Source: Lutibacter sp. A80 | GTDB taxonomy: Bacteria; Bacteroidota; Bacteroidia; Flavobacteriales; Flavobacteriaceae | Direction of reading: 5' to 3' | Length of the DNA stretch: 64,000 bases | Assembly: GCF_022429645.1 (NCBI RefSeq) | Contig: NZ_CP092480.1 | Span: 709,501-773,500 of the forward strand | Shown: in pieces, positions 33,638 to 41,747 of the stretch | How positions within the stretch are numbered: position 1 is the stretch's first letter | Layout: each line of letters begins with the position of its first letter | Position numbers and translations under genes: made by a program | The notes under the pieces: model-generated | Told to the model about the DNA's origin: nothing | The model's database searches: none | What the model saw: only the letters and a program-made list of their open reading frames with translations

Positions 33638-34237
33638 TTGTTAAAGAAAACTCAACAATTACCCCAAGAACAATTTATAGATACAGATTATTTTATTTAC
33701 TGTTTAGAAGCTATTCATGATATAGAAACTGACAAGGTTACCGAAGCACAAAAAAGCTTAGAACATTTGAGCAGACAATATGGAGTAGCCAGTATTTACA
33801 ATACATGCGATACCATTGAAGGTTTAGAAACTAGCTTAAATGCATTGGTCTTGGATGATCATAATTTTAAAAACTATGAAATAATCTATTTGGTTATAGC
33901 AGGTGAAGCAAATAGTATTTGTTTAAATAACTACTACTATAGTTTGCAAGAAATTGCAGAAATTTTTGAAGGAAGTTTAGAAGGGAAGATTTTACATTTT
34001 TCAAATGCAAAAATTCTAGATTTAGACGAAGAAGAAGCGCAATATTTTTTGGATATAACTGGCGCTAAAGCTGTTTCTGGCTACGGTAACAAATACAATG
34101 GAATAACTAGTTCAAATCTTGATATGGCATTTTTTAATTTATTTAACGAAGATGAGAATATGTTTGATGTTGTTGAAGAGTTGCATCAAAAACATTACAA
34201 AGTATGTAAACTACTTGATTTTAGATTGTATTATTAA
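33638..34237 (+). CDS. Conserved protein, possible inactive caspase/CHAT-like fold (DUF6642-like)
   Basis: 199 residues from a TTG start. The pattern IIYLVIAGEANSICLNNYYY, SLQEIAEIFEGSLEGKILHF and YFLDITGAKAVSGYG, then SSNLDMAFFNLF resembles a caspase-like family (DUF6642-like) in which active members have a His in the FHG strand end and a Cys after a GSC strand. Here those positions read IAG and SNA, so the dyad would be lost. The family link is from memory and moderate. No signal peptide; isolated between two long spacers. Confidence 0.55.
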   Translation: MLKKTQQLPQEQFIDTDYFIYCLEAIHDIETDKVTEAQKSLEHLSRQYGVASIYNTCDTIEGLETSLNALVLDDHNFKNYEIIYLVIAGEANSICLNNYYYSLQEIAEIFEGSLEGKILHFSNAKILDLDEEEAQYFLDITGAKAVSGYGNKYNGITSSNLDMAFFNLFNEDENMFDVVEELHQKHYKVCKLLDFRLYY

Positions 34238-34284
34238 ACTTTAGAAGATAATTTGATTGACAAACTAAAAATTTAGTTTTATAA

Positions 34285-34804
34285 TATTATGTTAAATAGA
34301 AGTAGAGCATTATTACCAAAATAATGATGCGTAGGCAAAATAGCCTTAAAAACTTTAGACAAAACAATCGGCGAATGAGCGTACTTATTTAGGCGTATAA
34401 CAATACATAATTTTTGATAGTTCATATTTTAGACCTAATTGTAAATAAACTTAAGAAACCATAGCTACAAATTAATAAACAAGAACTTTGCTGAGAATAG
34501 TATATTTGAAAATTATTTAATTTATATACAGAATATCGTTAAGAAAACGAATGCTTCAAATATTAGCATAATAAAATTATAGATTCAAATGTTTTTAAAC
34601 AATGCTTAGCAAAGAAAACAAAATATAGAATTATAACTACACAACTAAATTATTCTAACGAGGCCACAATTAGCTTGTACATAATCATAAACGATATAAA
34701 ACACTACGTGTTGATTATATCTATGATTATGTAAAATATCGCCCAAAAGCGCTATTTCTCTAATTGTTATAAAATGTACTATAATTTATATTATGTTAAA
34801 TAGA
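34285..34804. repeat. Gene-free segment bounded by 16-bp direct repeats, with a large palindrome
   Basis: TATTATGTTAAATAGA occurs at 34285-34300 and 34789-34804. Between them, TACATAATCATA (34678-34689) and TATGATTATGTA (34722-34733) are the ends of an imperfect ~56-bp palindrome centred on CACTACGTG. The longest reading frame inside is only 22 codons. It could be a small mobile-element remnant with a long target duplication, or a structured RNA. The whole gene-free stretch is 34238-34842. Confidence 0.4.
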
Positions 34805-34842
34805 GTTTTTAAAACACTATATTGCATACTCTTTAATAATAT

Positions 34843-35442
34843 CTATTGTTTTTGAATCACTAATGTGCTCATACTTCTTTTTTGATGAACGATGGTAGTT
34901 TTTAAATCTTCTATTAATTTTATGTTTGTATTTTTAAATAAATCATCCAAAAGTGTTTGTGTTAATAAAAATCGTGTTGATCCGTCTGGTAAATTATAAA
35001 CACCATTAGAAATTAATTCAACTTGGTTTTCTAATCCAAAATTTGAAGCCATTCGTATTAATAAAGTTCCCTGAGGTTTTAATATTCGAAGTAATTCTTG
35101 AAACATTTTTAAAAAATGGCTTAAATCTTCTGCAAAATGTAATACGGCATTACAAATAATATGATTAAAATAAGCTGTCTTATAAGGCATTTCATCTACA
35201 GAAGCTACAGTAAAATTATCTTTTTGTTGTGAATACAATTCTTTACAATATTGAATACTACTGCTATCATTGTCAGAACCATAAATTTTAAAGCCTGCAT
35301 TATAAAACCATTTTAAATTTCTACCCTTTCCACAACCTGCGTCTAATATAACGGCACCTTGTTGGTAGTTTTCCTTTAGTATTTGATCTAAAATATAAAT
35401 ATCAACTCCTCCAATATTTTCTTTTAATAATGCAATATCCAT
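34843..35442 (-). CDS. Class I SAM-dependent methyltransferase
   Basis: 199 residues. Motif I VILDAGCGKGRNLKWFYNAG, motif II IYGSDNDSSSI, motif post-II FNHIICNAVLHFAED, motif III LRILKPQGTLLIRMAS. Matches methyltransf_11/25 enzymes acting on small molecules. The N-terminal GVDIYILDQILKENYQQG resembles thiopurine/tellurite-type methyltransferases, but the substrate is open. Starts 13 bp from the oppositely oriented transporter frame; the two genes share a short divergent promoter region. Confidence 0.85.
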   Translation of the reverse strand: MDIALLKENIGGVDIYILDQILKENYQQGAVILDAGCGKGRNLKWFYNAGFKIYGSDNDSSSIQYCKELYSQQKDNFTVASVDEMPYKTAYFNHIICNAVLHFAEDLSHFLKMFQELLRILKPQGTLLIRMASNFGLENQVELISNGVYNLPDGSTRFLLTQTLLDDLFKNTNIKLIEDLKTTIVHQKRSMSTLVIQKQ

Positions 35443-35530
35443 AATTTTTATTTAGGTGTACAAATTACAAATTCTTATGGTTAGATCAGTTTTTACTATA
35501 AAAAAAAGTTATATGGTAATACAATTCTAT

Positions 35531-35538
35531 TACATTTG
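35531..35538 (+). promoter_or_regulatory. -7 box TACATTTG, possible leaderless transcript
   Basis: TACATTTG fits TAnnTTTG and ends only 4 bp before the ATG of the transporter at 35543, so transcription from it would start at or very near the start codon. Alternatively the true start is the upstream Met codon and the match is chance. Confidence 0.35.
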
Positions 35539-35542
35539 CAGA

Positions 35543-36748
35543 ATGCTTAAAAATAAGATTTCTCAATTTGAATTTATTGCATTAATGGCCGCATTAATGT
35601 CTGTTGTTGCGCTTGCAATTGATGCATTACTTCCAGCTTTAGACATTATTGGCGCTTCTATTGGAACTAAATCTAATAATGAAAATCAACTTTTAATTAT
35701 TATGATATTTTTAGGTTTGGGTATTGGCCCTTTATTATTTGGTCCTATTTCAGATTCAATAGGCAGAAAACCAGTTGTTTATATTGGTTTTTCAATATTT
35801 GTTATTGCTAGTTTTATCTGTATTAATGCGCAATCTATTGAAGTAATGATTGTTGGTAGAATTCTTCAAGGTGTTGGTCTTTCTGCTCCAAGAACTATTA
35901 GCATTGCAATTGTAAGAGACACTTATAATGGCGATTATATGGCTAGAATTATGTCGTTTATTACGGTAGTTTTTTTACTAGTACCTATTATAGCACCTGC
36001 ATTGGGTAAACTTGCTTTAGAAATGTATAATTGGGAGGCTATTTTTTATTTTCAATTGGTAATAGTAGTAGTTGTTTCAATATGGTTTTGGTTTCGTCAA
36101 CCTGAAACATTACACCCTGAATATCGTATAAAATTTACAAGAACTCTCGCTATTGATGGAGCTAAAGAAATATTTAAATTCAAAGAAACTATTGGATATA
36201 CTCTTATTTCAGGCTTTATTACAGGATCTTTTATGGTATATTTAAGTACTTCACAACAAATTTTTCAACATCAATATAATTTAGCAAATGAATTTCCATT
36301 TATCTTTGCTGGCTTAGCAATTTCTATGGGTGCTGCTAGTCTTTCTAATGGTTCTGTTGTGATTAAGTTTGGAATGAAACGATTGGCAACTATTGCTTTA
36401 TATACATTTTTTGGTGTTTCTTTTCTCTATGTTTTACTATTTTTTAATAGTGAAAATCCAAGAATTGAAATTCTATTAGTGTTTTTTGCGCTTCAATTTT
36501 TCTCAATCGGATTCCTTTTTGGAAATTTAAGAGCTTTAGCAATGCAACCAATTGCACATGTTGCAGGAATTGGTGCGGCAATAACTGGTTTTATTTCTAC
36601 TATTATGGCTGTTCCAATTAGTACATTAATTGGTAGATATGTAAATAATACCGCCCTACCCCTTTTTATTGGTTTTTGTATTTGTAGTTTTATAGCTATT
36701 TTAATTACGCTTTATTTAAACCGTAGTTTAAATAAAAATATCAGCTAA
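35543..36748 (+). CDS. Bcr/CflA-type MFS drug transporter
   Basis: 401 residues from the ATG at 35543; 29 more in-frame codons upstream are hydrophilic and run into the divergent region. Twelve membrane helices. MFS signature loop 2-3: GPISDSIGRKPVVYIGFSIF. Helix 1 ALAIDALLPALDIIG and helix 5 APALGKLALEMYNWEAIFYF match the Bcr/CflA (DHA1) subfamily, proton-driven exporters of drugs such as bicyclomycin. Single gene, divergent from the methyltransferase. Confidence 0.88.
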   Translation: MLKNKISQFEFIALMAALMSVVALAIDALLPALDIIGASIGTKSNNENQLLIIMIFLGLGIGPLLFGPISDSIGRKPVVYIGFSIFVIASFICINAQSIEVMIVGRILQGVGLSAPRTISIAIVRDTYNGDYMARIMSFITVVFLLVPIIAPALGKLALEMYNWEAIFYFQLVIVVVVSIWFWFRQPETLHPEYRIKFTRTLAIDGAKEIFKFKETIGYTLISGFITGSFMVYLSTSQQIFQHQYNLANEFPFIFAGLAISMGAASLSNGSVVIKFGMKRLATIALYTFFGVSFLYVLLFFNSENPRIEILLVFFALQFFSIGFLFGNLRALAMQPIAHVAGIGAAITGFISTIMAVPISTLIGRYVNNTALPLFIGFCICSFIAILITLYLNRSLNKNIS

Positions 36749-36814
36749 ACACTTCCTTTTAATTAAATATTTAAAGTAAATTTTGTAATTTTAGTAGTAT
36801 AAAATCTATAAATT

Positions 36815-37108
36815 ATGAAAAAGTCTTTTAACGAAATAGTAAATCAAGAAGTACCTGTATTAGTTGATTTTTATGCAGATTGGTGTGGTCCTTGTAAATC
36901 AATGGCTCCAGTTTTAAAACAGTTAAAAAGTGAATTAAAAGATACTGTAAAAATTATAAAAATAAATGTAGATACCAATCAAACATTGGCTGCTAAGTAT
37001 CAAGTTCAAGGTGTGCCTACGTTTATGGTTTTTAAAAATGGTAAACAAACTTGGAGACAATCTGGAATGCAATCTATATCACAATTAAAACAAGTATTAA
37101 GTACTTAA
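36815..37108 (+). CDS. trxA: Thioredoxin
   Basis: 97 residues, the standard single-domain length. Active site YADWCGPCKSMAP (Cys24 and Cys27), conserved Asp18 (VDFY) and cis-Pro in GVPTFMVFKNG. Cytoplasmic general disulfide reductant for thioredoxin reductase, although the only reductase in this window is the glutaredoxin fusion at 20959. Convergent with the CPXCG gene. Confidence 0.93.
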   Translation: MKKSFNEIVNQEVPVLVDFYADWCGPCKSMAPVLKQLKSELKDTVKIIKINVDTNQTLAAKYQVQGVPTFMVFKNGKQTWRQSGMQSISQLKQVLST

Positions 37109-37146
37109 ATAGTTTAACTTCAATTATTTATATGTAATATTTTCAA

Positions 37147-37329
37147 TTATTGTTCAATATTTAAAATATTTAAAGCAATTAATTCTGAATTATTAAATAC
37201 AGGGTTTATTTCAATAGGATTGCAACAAATTTCGCAATCTTCAATATATGTTTGATTATGCACTGAAGTATCAAATAGCATAGAAATTTCTTCCCAACAA
37301 TATGGACATTGAAAAAAGTGCTCTTCCAT
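37147..37329 (-). CDS. CPXCG-motif cysteine-rich protein
   Basis: 60 residues. FFQCPYCWEEISM supplies the first CPxC pair and YIEDCEICCNPIEI the second, the zinc-ribbon-like layout of the PF14255 family found in many bacteria as tiny cytoplasmic proteins of unknown function. Located 9 bp downstream of the TauE exporter gene on the same strand, so probably co-transcribed with it. Confidence 0.85.
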   Translation of the reverse strand: MEEHFFQCPYCWEEISMLFDTSVHNQTYIEDCEICCNPIEINPVFNNSELIALNILNIEQ

Positions 37330-37338
37330 AAATTATAA

Positions 37339-38106
37339 TTATTTAAATAATAAAATCACTGCTCCTATTGCCGTAACTAATATAATAAATTTACGGTAGG
37401 CTTCATTATTAATCAATTTTACTAATTTAATTCCCAAGAAAAAACCAATAAGTATTGCCGGAATTAAAACTATATTAATGGTTAAAGTTTCTACAGAAAT
37501 TGTTTTCCAAACAAAGATATGAAAGGGTAATTTAAAAATATTAATTATAAAAAACAGCCAAGCTGCTGTACCAATAAACTCGTTTTTTGGAAAACGCATT
37601 GCTAAAAAATAAATATTTGAAAATGCTCCAGCTAAATTACCTATCATAGATGTAAAACCAGATAAAAGTCCCATAGTATTAGAAAAAATACGAGTGTTAG
37701 GAACAGCGGTAGATTTTCGTTTTTCCATAACAAACATAAAAATAACAATTCCTAATATTAAAAATGCCATAATGCGTTTAAATACTTCATCTGAAATATC
37801 GTTACCAAACCACACTCCTATTAATACACCTATAACCATTGTTGGCATTAATTTTACTAAGTACTTCCATTGGGTATATTTGTTGTAATAAATAACAGCC
37901 ATAAGATCTGCAAATAACATCATTGGTATTAATGCTCCAGTAGATGATTTTCCACCAAAAACTATAGCCATTAAGGTTACAATTACAACTCCAACACCTT
38001 TTATTCCAGCTTTACTGGTTCCTAATAAGAATGCTGCTAAAAATGAAAAAAACCAACTAACAGGTGTTAATTGGTGTGCGTTTATTAATTCTAGTATGTT
38101 TTCCAC
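37339..38106 (-). CDS. TauE/SafE-family sulfite or organic-acid exporter
   Basis: 255 residues from a GTG start (38104-38106). Eight membrane helices with the family motif FLLGTSKAGIKGVGVVIVTL in helix 1 and the repeated equivalent GLLSGFTSMIGNLAGAFSN in the second half. Conserved PMMLFADLMAVIYY follows. TauE/SafE proteins export sulfite, sulfoacetate or similar anions. The MalY-type lyase elsewhere in the window also concerns sulfur, but no direct link is visible. Confidence 0.86.
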   Translation of the reverse strand: MENILELINAHQLTPVSWFFSFLAAFLLGTSKAGIKGVGVVIVTLMAIVFGGKSSTGALIPMMLFADLMAVIYYNKYTQWKYLVKLMPTMVIGVLIGVWFGNDISDEVFKRIMAFLILGIVIFMFVMEKRKSTAVPNTRIFSNTMGLLSGFTSMIGNLAGAFSNIYFLAMRFPKNEFIGTAAWLFFIINIFKLPFHIFVWKTISVETLTINIVLIPAILIGFFLGIKLVKLINNEAYRKFIILVTAIGAVILLFK

Positions 38107-38129
38107 AAATTTTGTTAGTATAAAAAATA

Positions 38130-38180
38130 AACAACTGTTTAAAAAGTTCTATATTAATTAAAACTTTTTAAACAGTTGTT
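38130..38180 (-). terminator. Long hairpin of the CTGTTTAAAAA family
   Basis: AACAACTGTTTAAAAAGTT (38130-38148) and AACTTTTTAAACAGTTGTT (38162-38180) form a perfect 19-bp stem with a 13-nt loop. On the minus strand TTTATTTTTT follows, making it a good terminator for the OmpA operon. The same core recurs at 47420 and 58854. Confidence 0.75.
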
Positions 38181-38195
38181 TTATATAATTGCTAT

Positions 38196-38903
38196 TTAAT
38201 TTCCAGCTTCTTTTTCTGCGTCTGCTTTCATTTTGTCGTTAGGTATAATTCCAATGTTTACCCTTCTGTTTTTAGAACGACCTTCTTCTGTAGTGTTATC
38301 AGCAATTGGTTGTTCTTCCCCAAACCATTTTGTTGTAAACCTAGATGAACTTAACCCTTTATTAGTGAAAAAATTAGTTACAGCATAAGCTCTATTTTGA
38401 GAAAGCGTCATATTATACGCATCTGCACCAGTACTATCTGTATGTCCTACAACTAGTACATTTGTATCTGGATATTCAATTAAAATACCAGCTAATTTAT
38501 TTAATAACGTTTCTGAATCACTATTAATATTGTATTTATTGGTATCAAAATAAACACCACTATTTTCATCAAAAGTAACTACAATTCCATCGTCTACACG
38601 TTCTACAACAGCACCAGGAATTTCTTCTTCAATTTGTTGCGCTTGTTTATCCATTTTTTTACCGATTAGTACTCCGGCACCACCACCTACTACTCCACCA
38701 ATAACGGCTCCTAGTTCTGCTCCATCACCTTTTGTTCCAACATTATTACCAATAATTGCACCTAAAAGAGCTCCACCTGCAGCACCTATTACACCTCCTT
38801 TTTGTGTATTACTTGCATTTTTTGTAGCCTCACAACTACTAATGTTTAATGCTAGTAGTACTGCTAATATTCCAAATCCTATTTTTTTAAATATTGTTGT
38901 CAT
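38196..38903 (-). CDS. OmpA-family lipoprotein (YiaD-like) with glycine zipper
   Basis: 235 residues. Lipobox NISSC (Cys24). A glycine-zipper region (about 36-85, GGVIGAAGGALLGAIIGNNV and AVIGGVVGGGAGVLIG) could insert in a membrane. The C-terminal OmpA domain (115-225) has VYFDTNKYNINSDSETLLNKL, VVGHTDSTG (peptidoglycan-binding Asp), NRAYAVTNFF and GRSKNRRVNIGI. It links the outer membrane to peptidoglycan. The start overlaps the stop of the lipocalin-like gene by one base, so the two are translationally coupled. Confidence 0.92.
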   Translation of the reverse strand: MTTIFKKIGFGILAVLLALNISSCEATKNASNTQKGGVIGAAGGALLGAIIGNNVGTKGDGAELGAVIGGVVGGGAGVLIGKKMDKQAQQIEEEIPGAVVERVDDGIVVTFDENSGVYFDTNKYNINSDSETLLNKLAGILIEYPDTNVLVVGHTDSTGADAYNMTLSQNRAYAVTNFFTNKGLSSSRFTTKWFGEEQPIADNTTEEGRSKNRRVNIGIIPNDKMKADAEKEAGN

Positions 38904-39382
38904 TATTCGTTATTTTTTATAAAATTCATATAAATATTAAAAGGTTTACCTTCTAATAAAACTGTTTGTTCCCATTGCATATTTGTATCAGACAATTGTG
39001 TTAAGTTTAATCTAAAACCTACATTGTCAGCTGATTTATTTTTTGAGTCTGTTGGTTTTAATAAAAAGTTATACAAACCTGTTTCTTCATCAACTTCTTG
39101 TATTGTAAACACAAAATTGCGATCGCCAATTACACAATTTCCATTATTTATTGTATAAATACCTGTATTATTATTTGGTATAAATCTCCAAGTACTTCCT
39201 TCAAAACATTCTGTTGGTGCATCATTTAATAAAGTTACATTAAATGTACCAGCTTCACTGTAAGAGATATTGTTTAAAGTCCAATAGCCTTTAATCACTT
39301 TTTTAGATTGAATAACTGTTTTTGATGTTCCACAAGATAGTATTGTGCATACAAAAAGAGTTAGCATTACTAGTTTTTTCAT
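38903..39382 (-). CDS. Lipocalin-like lipoprotein
   Basis: 159 residues with lipobox TILSC (Cys17). The mature domain starts KGYWTLNNISYSEAGTFNV and contains CFEGSTWRFIPNNNTGIYTI, the strand pattern of the short Bacteroidota lipocalin-like family (LxGxWxL, then SxWxFxxNNxG). These bind hydrophobic ligands in the periplasm or outer membrane; the ligand is unknown. Forms an operon with the downstream OmpA lipoprotein. Divergent from the pseudouridine synthase gene. Confidence 0.85.
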   Translation of the reverse strand: MKKLVMLTLFVCTILSCGTSKTVIQSKKVIKGYWTLNNISYSEAGTFNVTLLNDAPTECFEGSTWRFIPNNNTGIYTINNGNCVIGDRNFVFTIQEVDEETGLYNFLLKPTDSKNKSADNVGFRLNLTQLSDTNMQWEQTVLLEGKPFNIYMNFIKNNE

Positions 39383-39552
39383 TTTTTTAGCATTTTAATT
39401 ATTTTAATAAAATTTATTTTTAATATACGAATATTAAAAGTTCAAAAGTATAAAAAAAAGAATGATTGAACATAATATAATTTAAGTGATTTATATTCGT
39501 ATTTTTTTTAATTTAAATCCCTGAATTTTTATTGAAAATGTATATTTACACA

Positions 39553-40245
39553 ATGAAAGTACAAATTCTTTTTGAAGATAATTATTTGGTTATTGTAAAC
39601 AAACCAAACAATGTTTTAGTTCACAATTCGTATTACGCTAGAAATATAAAAGATGCTACCCTATTAAATTTATTGAAAGAACAATTAGGCTTAGACCTAT
39701 ACCCTATTCATAGACTAGATAGAAAAACTTCAGGTGTATTGGTTTTGGCAAAACAAAAAGATCAAGTAGCTAAATTTCAAGAATTATTTAATGCTAACAC
39801 TATTAAAAAAAGCTATTTAGCTATTGTTCGTGGTTTTGTAGATGAAGCAATAGAAATTACTACTCCTGTTAAAAATCCCGATACAAAAGTTTATAAAGAT
39901 GCTGCGACTAGTTGTAAACCTATAGAAAAAATTGAATTAGATATTGCCGTTCATCCCTATAAATTTTCTAGATATAGCTTGGTTGAACTAATACCAAAAA
40001 CTGGCAGAATGCACCAACTTAGAATTCATATGAACAAGGTGAGTCGCCCAATTGTTGGTGATTATAAATATGGAGATCGGTTTCATAACAGAATGTTTGA
40101 AACTGAATTTGCGTGCAAAAATATATTTTTACATGCAAATTCAATTCAATTTAAGCATCCTATTTTAGAAACAGTTATTTCTGTGAATGCTACATTACCA
40201 GATGATTGGAATAAAATTATTAAATTATTTAATTGGAAAATTTAA
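39553..40245 (+). CDS. truC: RluA-family pseudouridine synthase (TruC-like)
   Basis: 230 residues from the ATG at 39553; an ATG five codons upstream (39538) is equally possible. Catalytic motif HRLDRKTSGVLVLAKQ with the essential Asp, PKTGRMHQLRIHM, and a lone catalytic domain without S4. Length and the opening ILFEDNYLVIVNKPNNVLVH match TruC-type enzymes, which modify U65 of tRNA. The assignment to tRNA over rRNA is family-based. Cytoplasmic. Confidence 0.83.
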   Translation: MKVQILFEDNYLVIVNKPNNVLVHNSYYARNIKDATLLNLLKEQLGLDLYPIHRLDRKTSGVLVLAKQKDQVAKFQELFNANTIKKSYLAIVRGFVDEAIEITTPVKNPDTKVYKDAATSCKPIEKIELDIAVHPYKFSRYSLVELIPKTGRMHQLRIHMNKVSRPIVGDYKYGDRFHNRMFETEFACKNIFLHANSIQFKHPILETVISVNATLPDDWNKIIKLFNWKI

Positions 40246-40266
40246 TTTATAAAAACTACCACTTTT

Positions 40267-40710
40267 TTAGTTAGATAACATATGGTGATTTTTATTATTT
40301 TTCATAATTAATAATACCAACTCGTAAATCTGTTCTTTAATATATCTAAAGTTTTGAATGTAATTAATTACTTCAATTTCTATCAATTTATGATTATTTC
40401 TAAAATTAGCTTCTCTTTTTAAATATATATTTTCTAAAAGAAGAGATAGATTAACATTATGGTCGTCGATAGAAATTAATAAATCGTCACCTAAAATAGA
40501 TTCGTGATCAATTCCTTTAAGCAGTAATTTAGCTTTATTAAAATTGTCAGATTCACACAATTCAATAATATGCTCAGCGAGTAATTCCTTTAAAAATTGT
40601 TGTTCAATTTTAATAAACTCGATTTCCGCAACCCAATCTTGTGTTTTTTTATACAATTCTTCTATGCTTGTACAAGGTTCTTTTGATTTTTCAGGGGTGG
40701 TACTTTTCAT
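40267..40710 (-). CDS. Helical protein of unknown function
   Basis: 147 residues, no signal peptide, almost entirely alpha-helical with heptad-like stretches (QDWVAEIEFIKIEQQFLKEL and KLIEIEVINYIQNFRYI), suggesting a coiled-coil bundle. The acidic motif GIDHESILGDDLLISIDDHN lies between two helices. No family is recognised. Convergent with the pseudouridine synthase; the upstream 360 bp contain no gene. Confidence 0.65.
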   Translation of the reverse strand: MKSTTPEKSKEPCTSIEELYKKTQDWVAEIEFIKIEQQFLKELLAEHIIELCESDNFNKAKLLLKGIDHESILGDDLLISIDDHNVNLSLLLENIYLKREANFRNNHKLIEIEVINYIQNFRYIKEQIYELVLLIMKNNKNHHMLSN

Positions 40711-41073
40711 ATTATATATTTTTAAGGTTAAACTTACTTTATCATTTTCTATGCATTGGATATTTTAAATTTTGTAGTTAAAAGTATTTATTAAATAATC
40801 TTGTTGAAGAAAATTACAATTGAATTTTCTTTATTTTGAATTAAATTAAACACTTAATTTCTTAGAATTAAAGTGAACTTTAATAGCTATTTTTTTATTT
40901 ACTAACATTATAATAACAATAATATATGATAAATTTAAAACTTAAAATAGAGTATTTGTATGATTATTATCAGCTTTAATTGAATTTAGTATTAAATTTT
41001 AATTCCAAATAAGTAGTTTTATTCCAAATAGTTAGCGAAAGTTAAGTGTTTCTATACACAATTATAAAAACAC
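40711..41073. other. Gene-free spacer
   Basis: About 360 AT-rich bp between two leftward genes. No reading frame with coding character, no clear hairpin, and no TAnnTTTG box on the minus strand was found by eye. Confidence 0.45.
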
Positions 41074-41577
41074 TTAAAAACCTCGCTGCATTCCTCTTCT
41101 TTTTCCATTGCCATTTCCCATTCCATTTGGATGTTCTTCATTATAATGACTTTGAAACCAAACTGGTTTTTCTAATTCATTATTAAAAACATAGCTTGCT
41201 ATTTTTACCATATCAATTTCGTTAAATGGTAGTTTCGGCATTGTTTTAAAGTTTTGAACGGCTCCAAACATTAATGCATTTTCTTTATTTGGGTTTAAAG
41301 TCCATTTTGTAAATGCTGTTACAAATTCATTTTCAGTAGAATAAGACATCATATACCTCTTTTTAATTGCAATCATAGGAGGAGCTATAATATCATCGTG
41401 TGATTTTGAAGTTACCGAATGACAAGCATAACAATTTTTTTGTAGTAATTTATATCCTTCTTCATTATTAGATAAAACAGCTATTCCATTTGAAATATTT
41501 TTATTGCTTTTGTTATTGGAACATGCTGTAAAAAATATTAAAGTAAGAACTAATAAAAATTTTAATAATTTCATCAT
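41074..41577 (-). CDS. c-type cytochrome lipoprotein
   Basis: 167 residues. Lipobox FFTACS (Cys19). One haem-binding motif NCYACHS (Cys49, Cys52, His53), and candidate Met ligand around KTMPKLP. Helix MVKIASYVFNNELEKP matches the C-terminal helix of class I cytochromes c. The tail is unusual: Gly/Asn/Arg/Met-rich (NGMGNGNGKRRGMQRGF). Lipid-anchored in the periplasm; would pass electrons in a respiratory chain. Single gene. Confidence 0.88.
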   Translation of the reverse strand: MMKLLKFLLVLTLIFFTACSNNKSNKNISNGIAVLSNNEEGYKLLQKNCYACHSVTSKSHDDIIAPPMIAIKKRYMMSYSTENEFVTAFTKWTLNPNKENALMFGAVQNFKTMPKLPFNEIDMVKIASYVFNNELEKPVWFQSHYNEEHPNGMGNGNGKRRGMQRGF

Positions 41578-41697
41578 TTATAACTTAAAAATCTAATCAA
41601 ATTTCATACTTAATTTTAAATAAGTAAGTGACTAAGGTTGCTTATAACTATATGTTTTTACCTGAATTGCTGAATATTAGAATTATAAATATAAAAA

Positions 41698-41724
41698 AAA
41701 CGCTTCCAATAATTGGAAGCGTTT
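41698..41724. terminator. Terminator after typA
   Basis: AAACGCTTCCAA (41698-41709), loop TAA, TTGGAAGCGTTT (41713-41724): perfect 12-bp stem. On the minus strand a run of T follows, so it ends the typA transcript. Confidence 0.88.
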
Positions 41725-41747
41725 AAATATTTTAAAACTAAAAGTAT

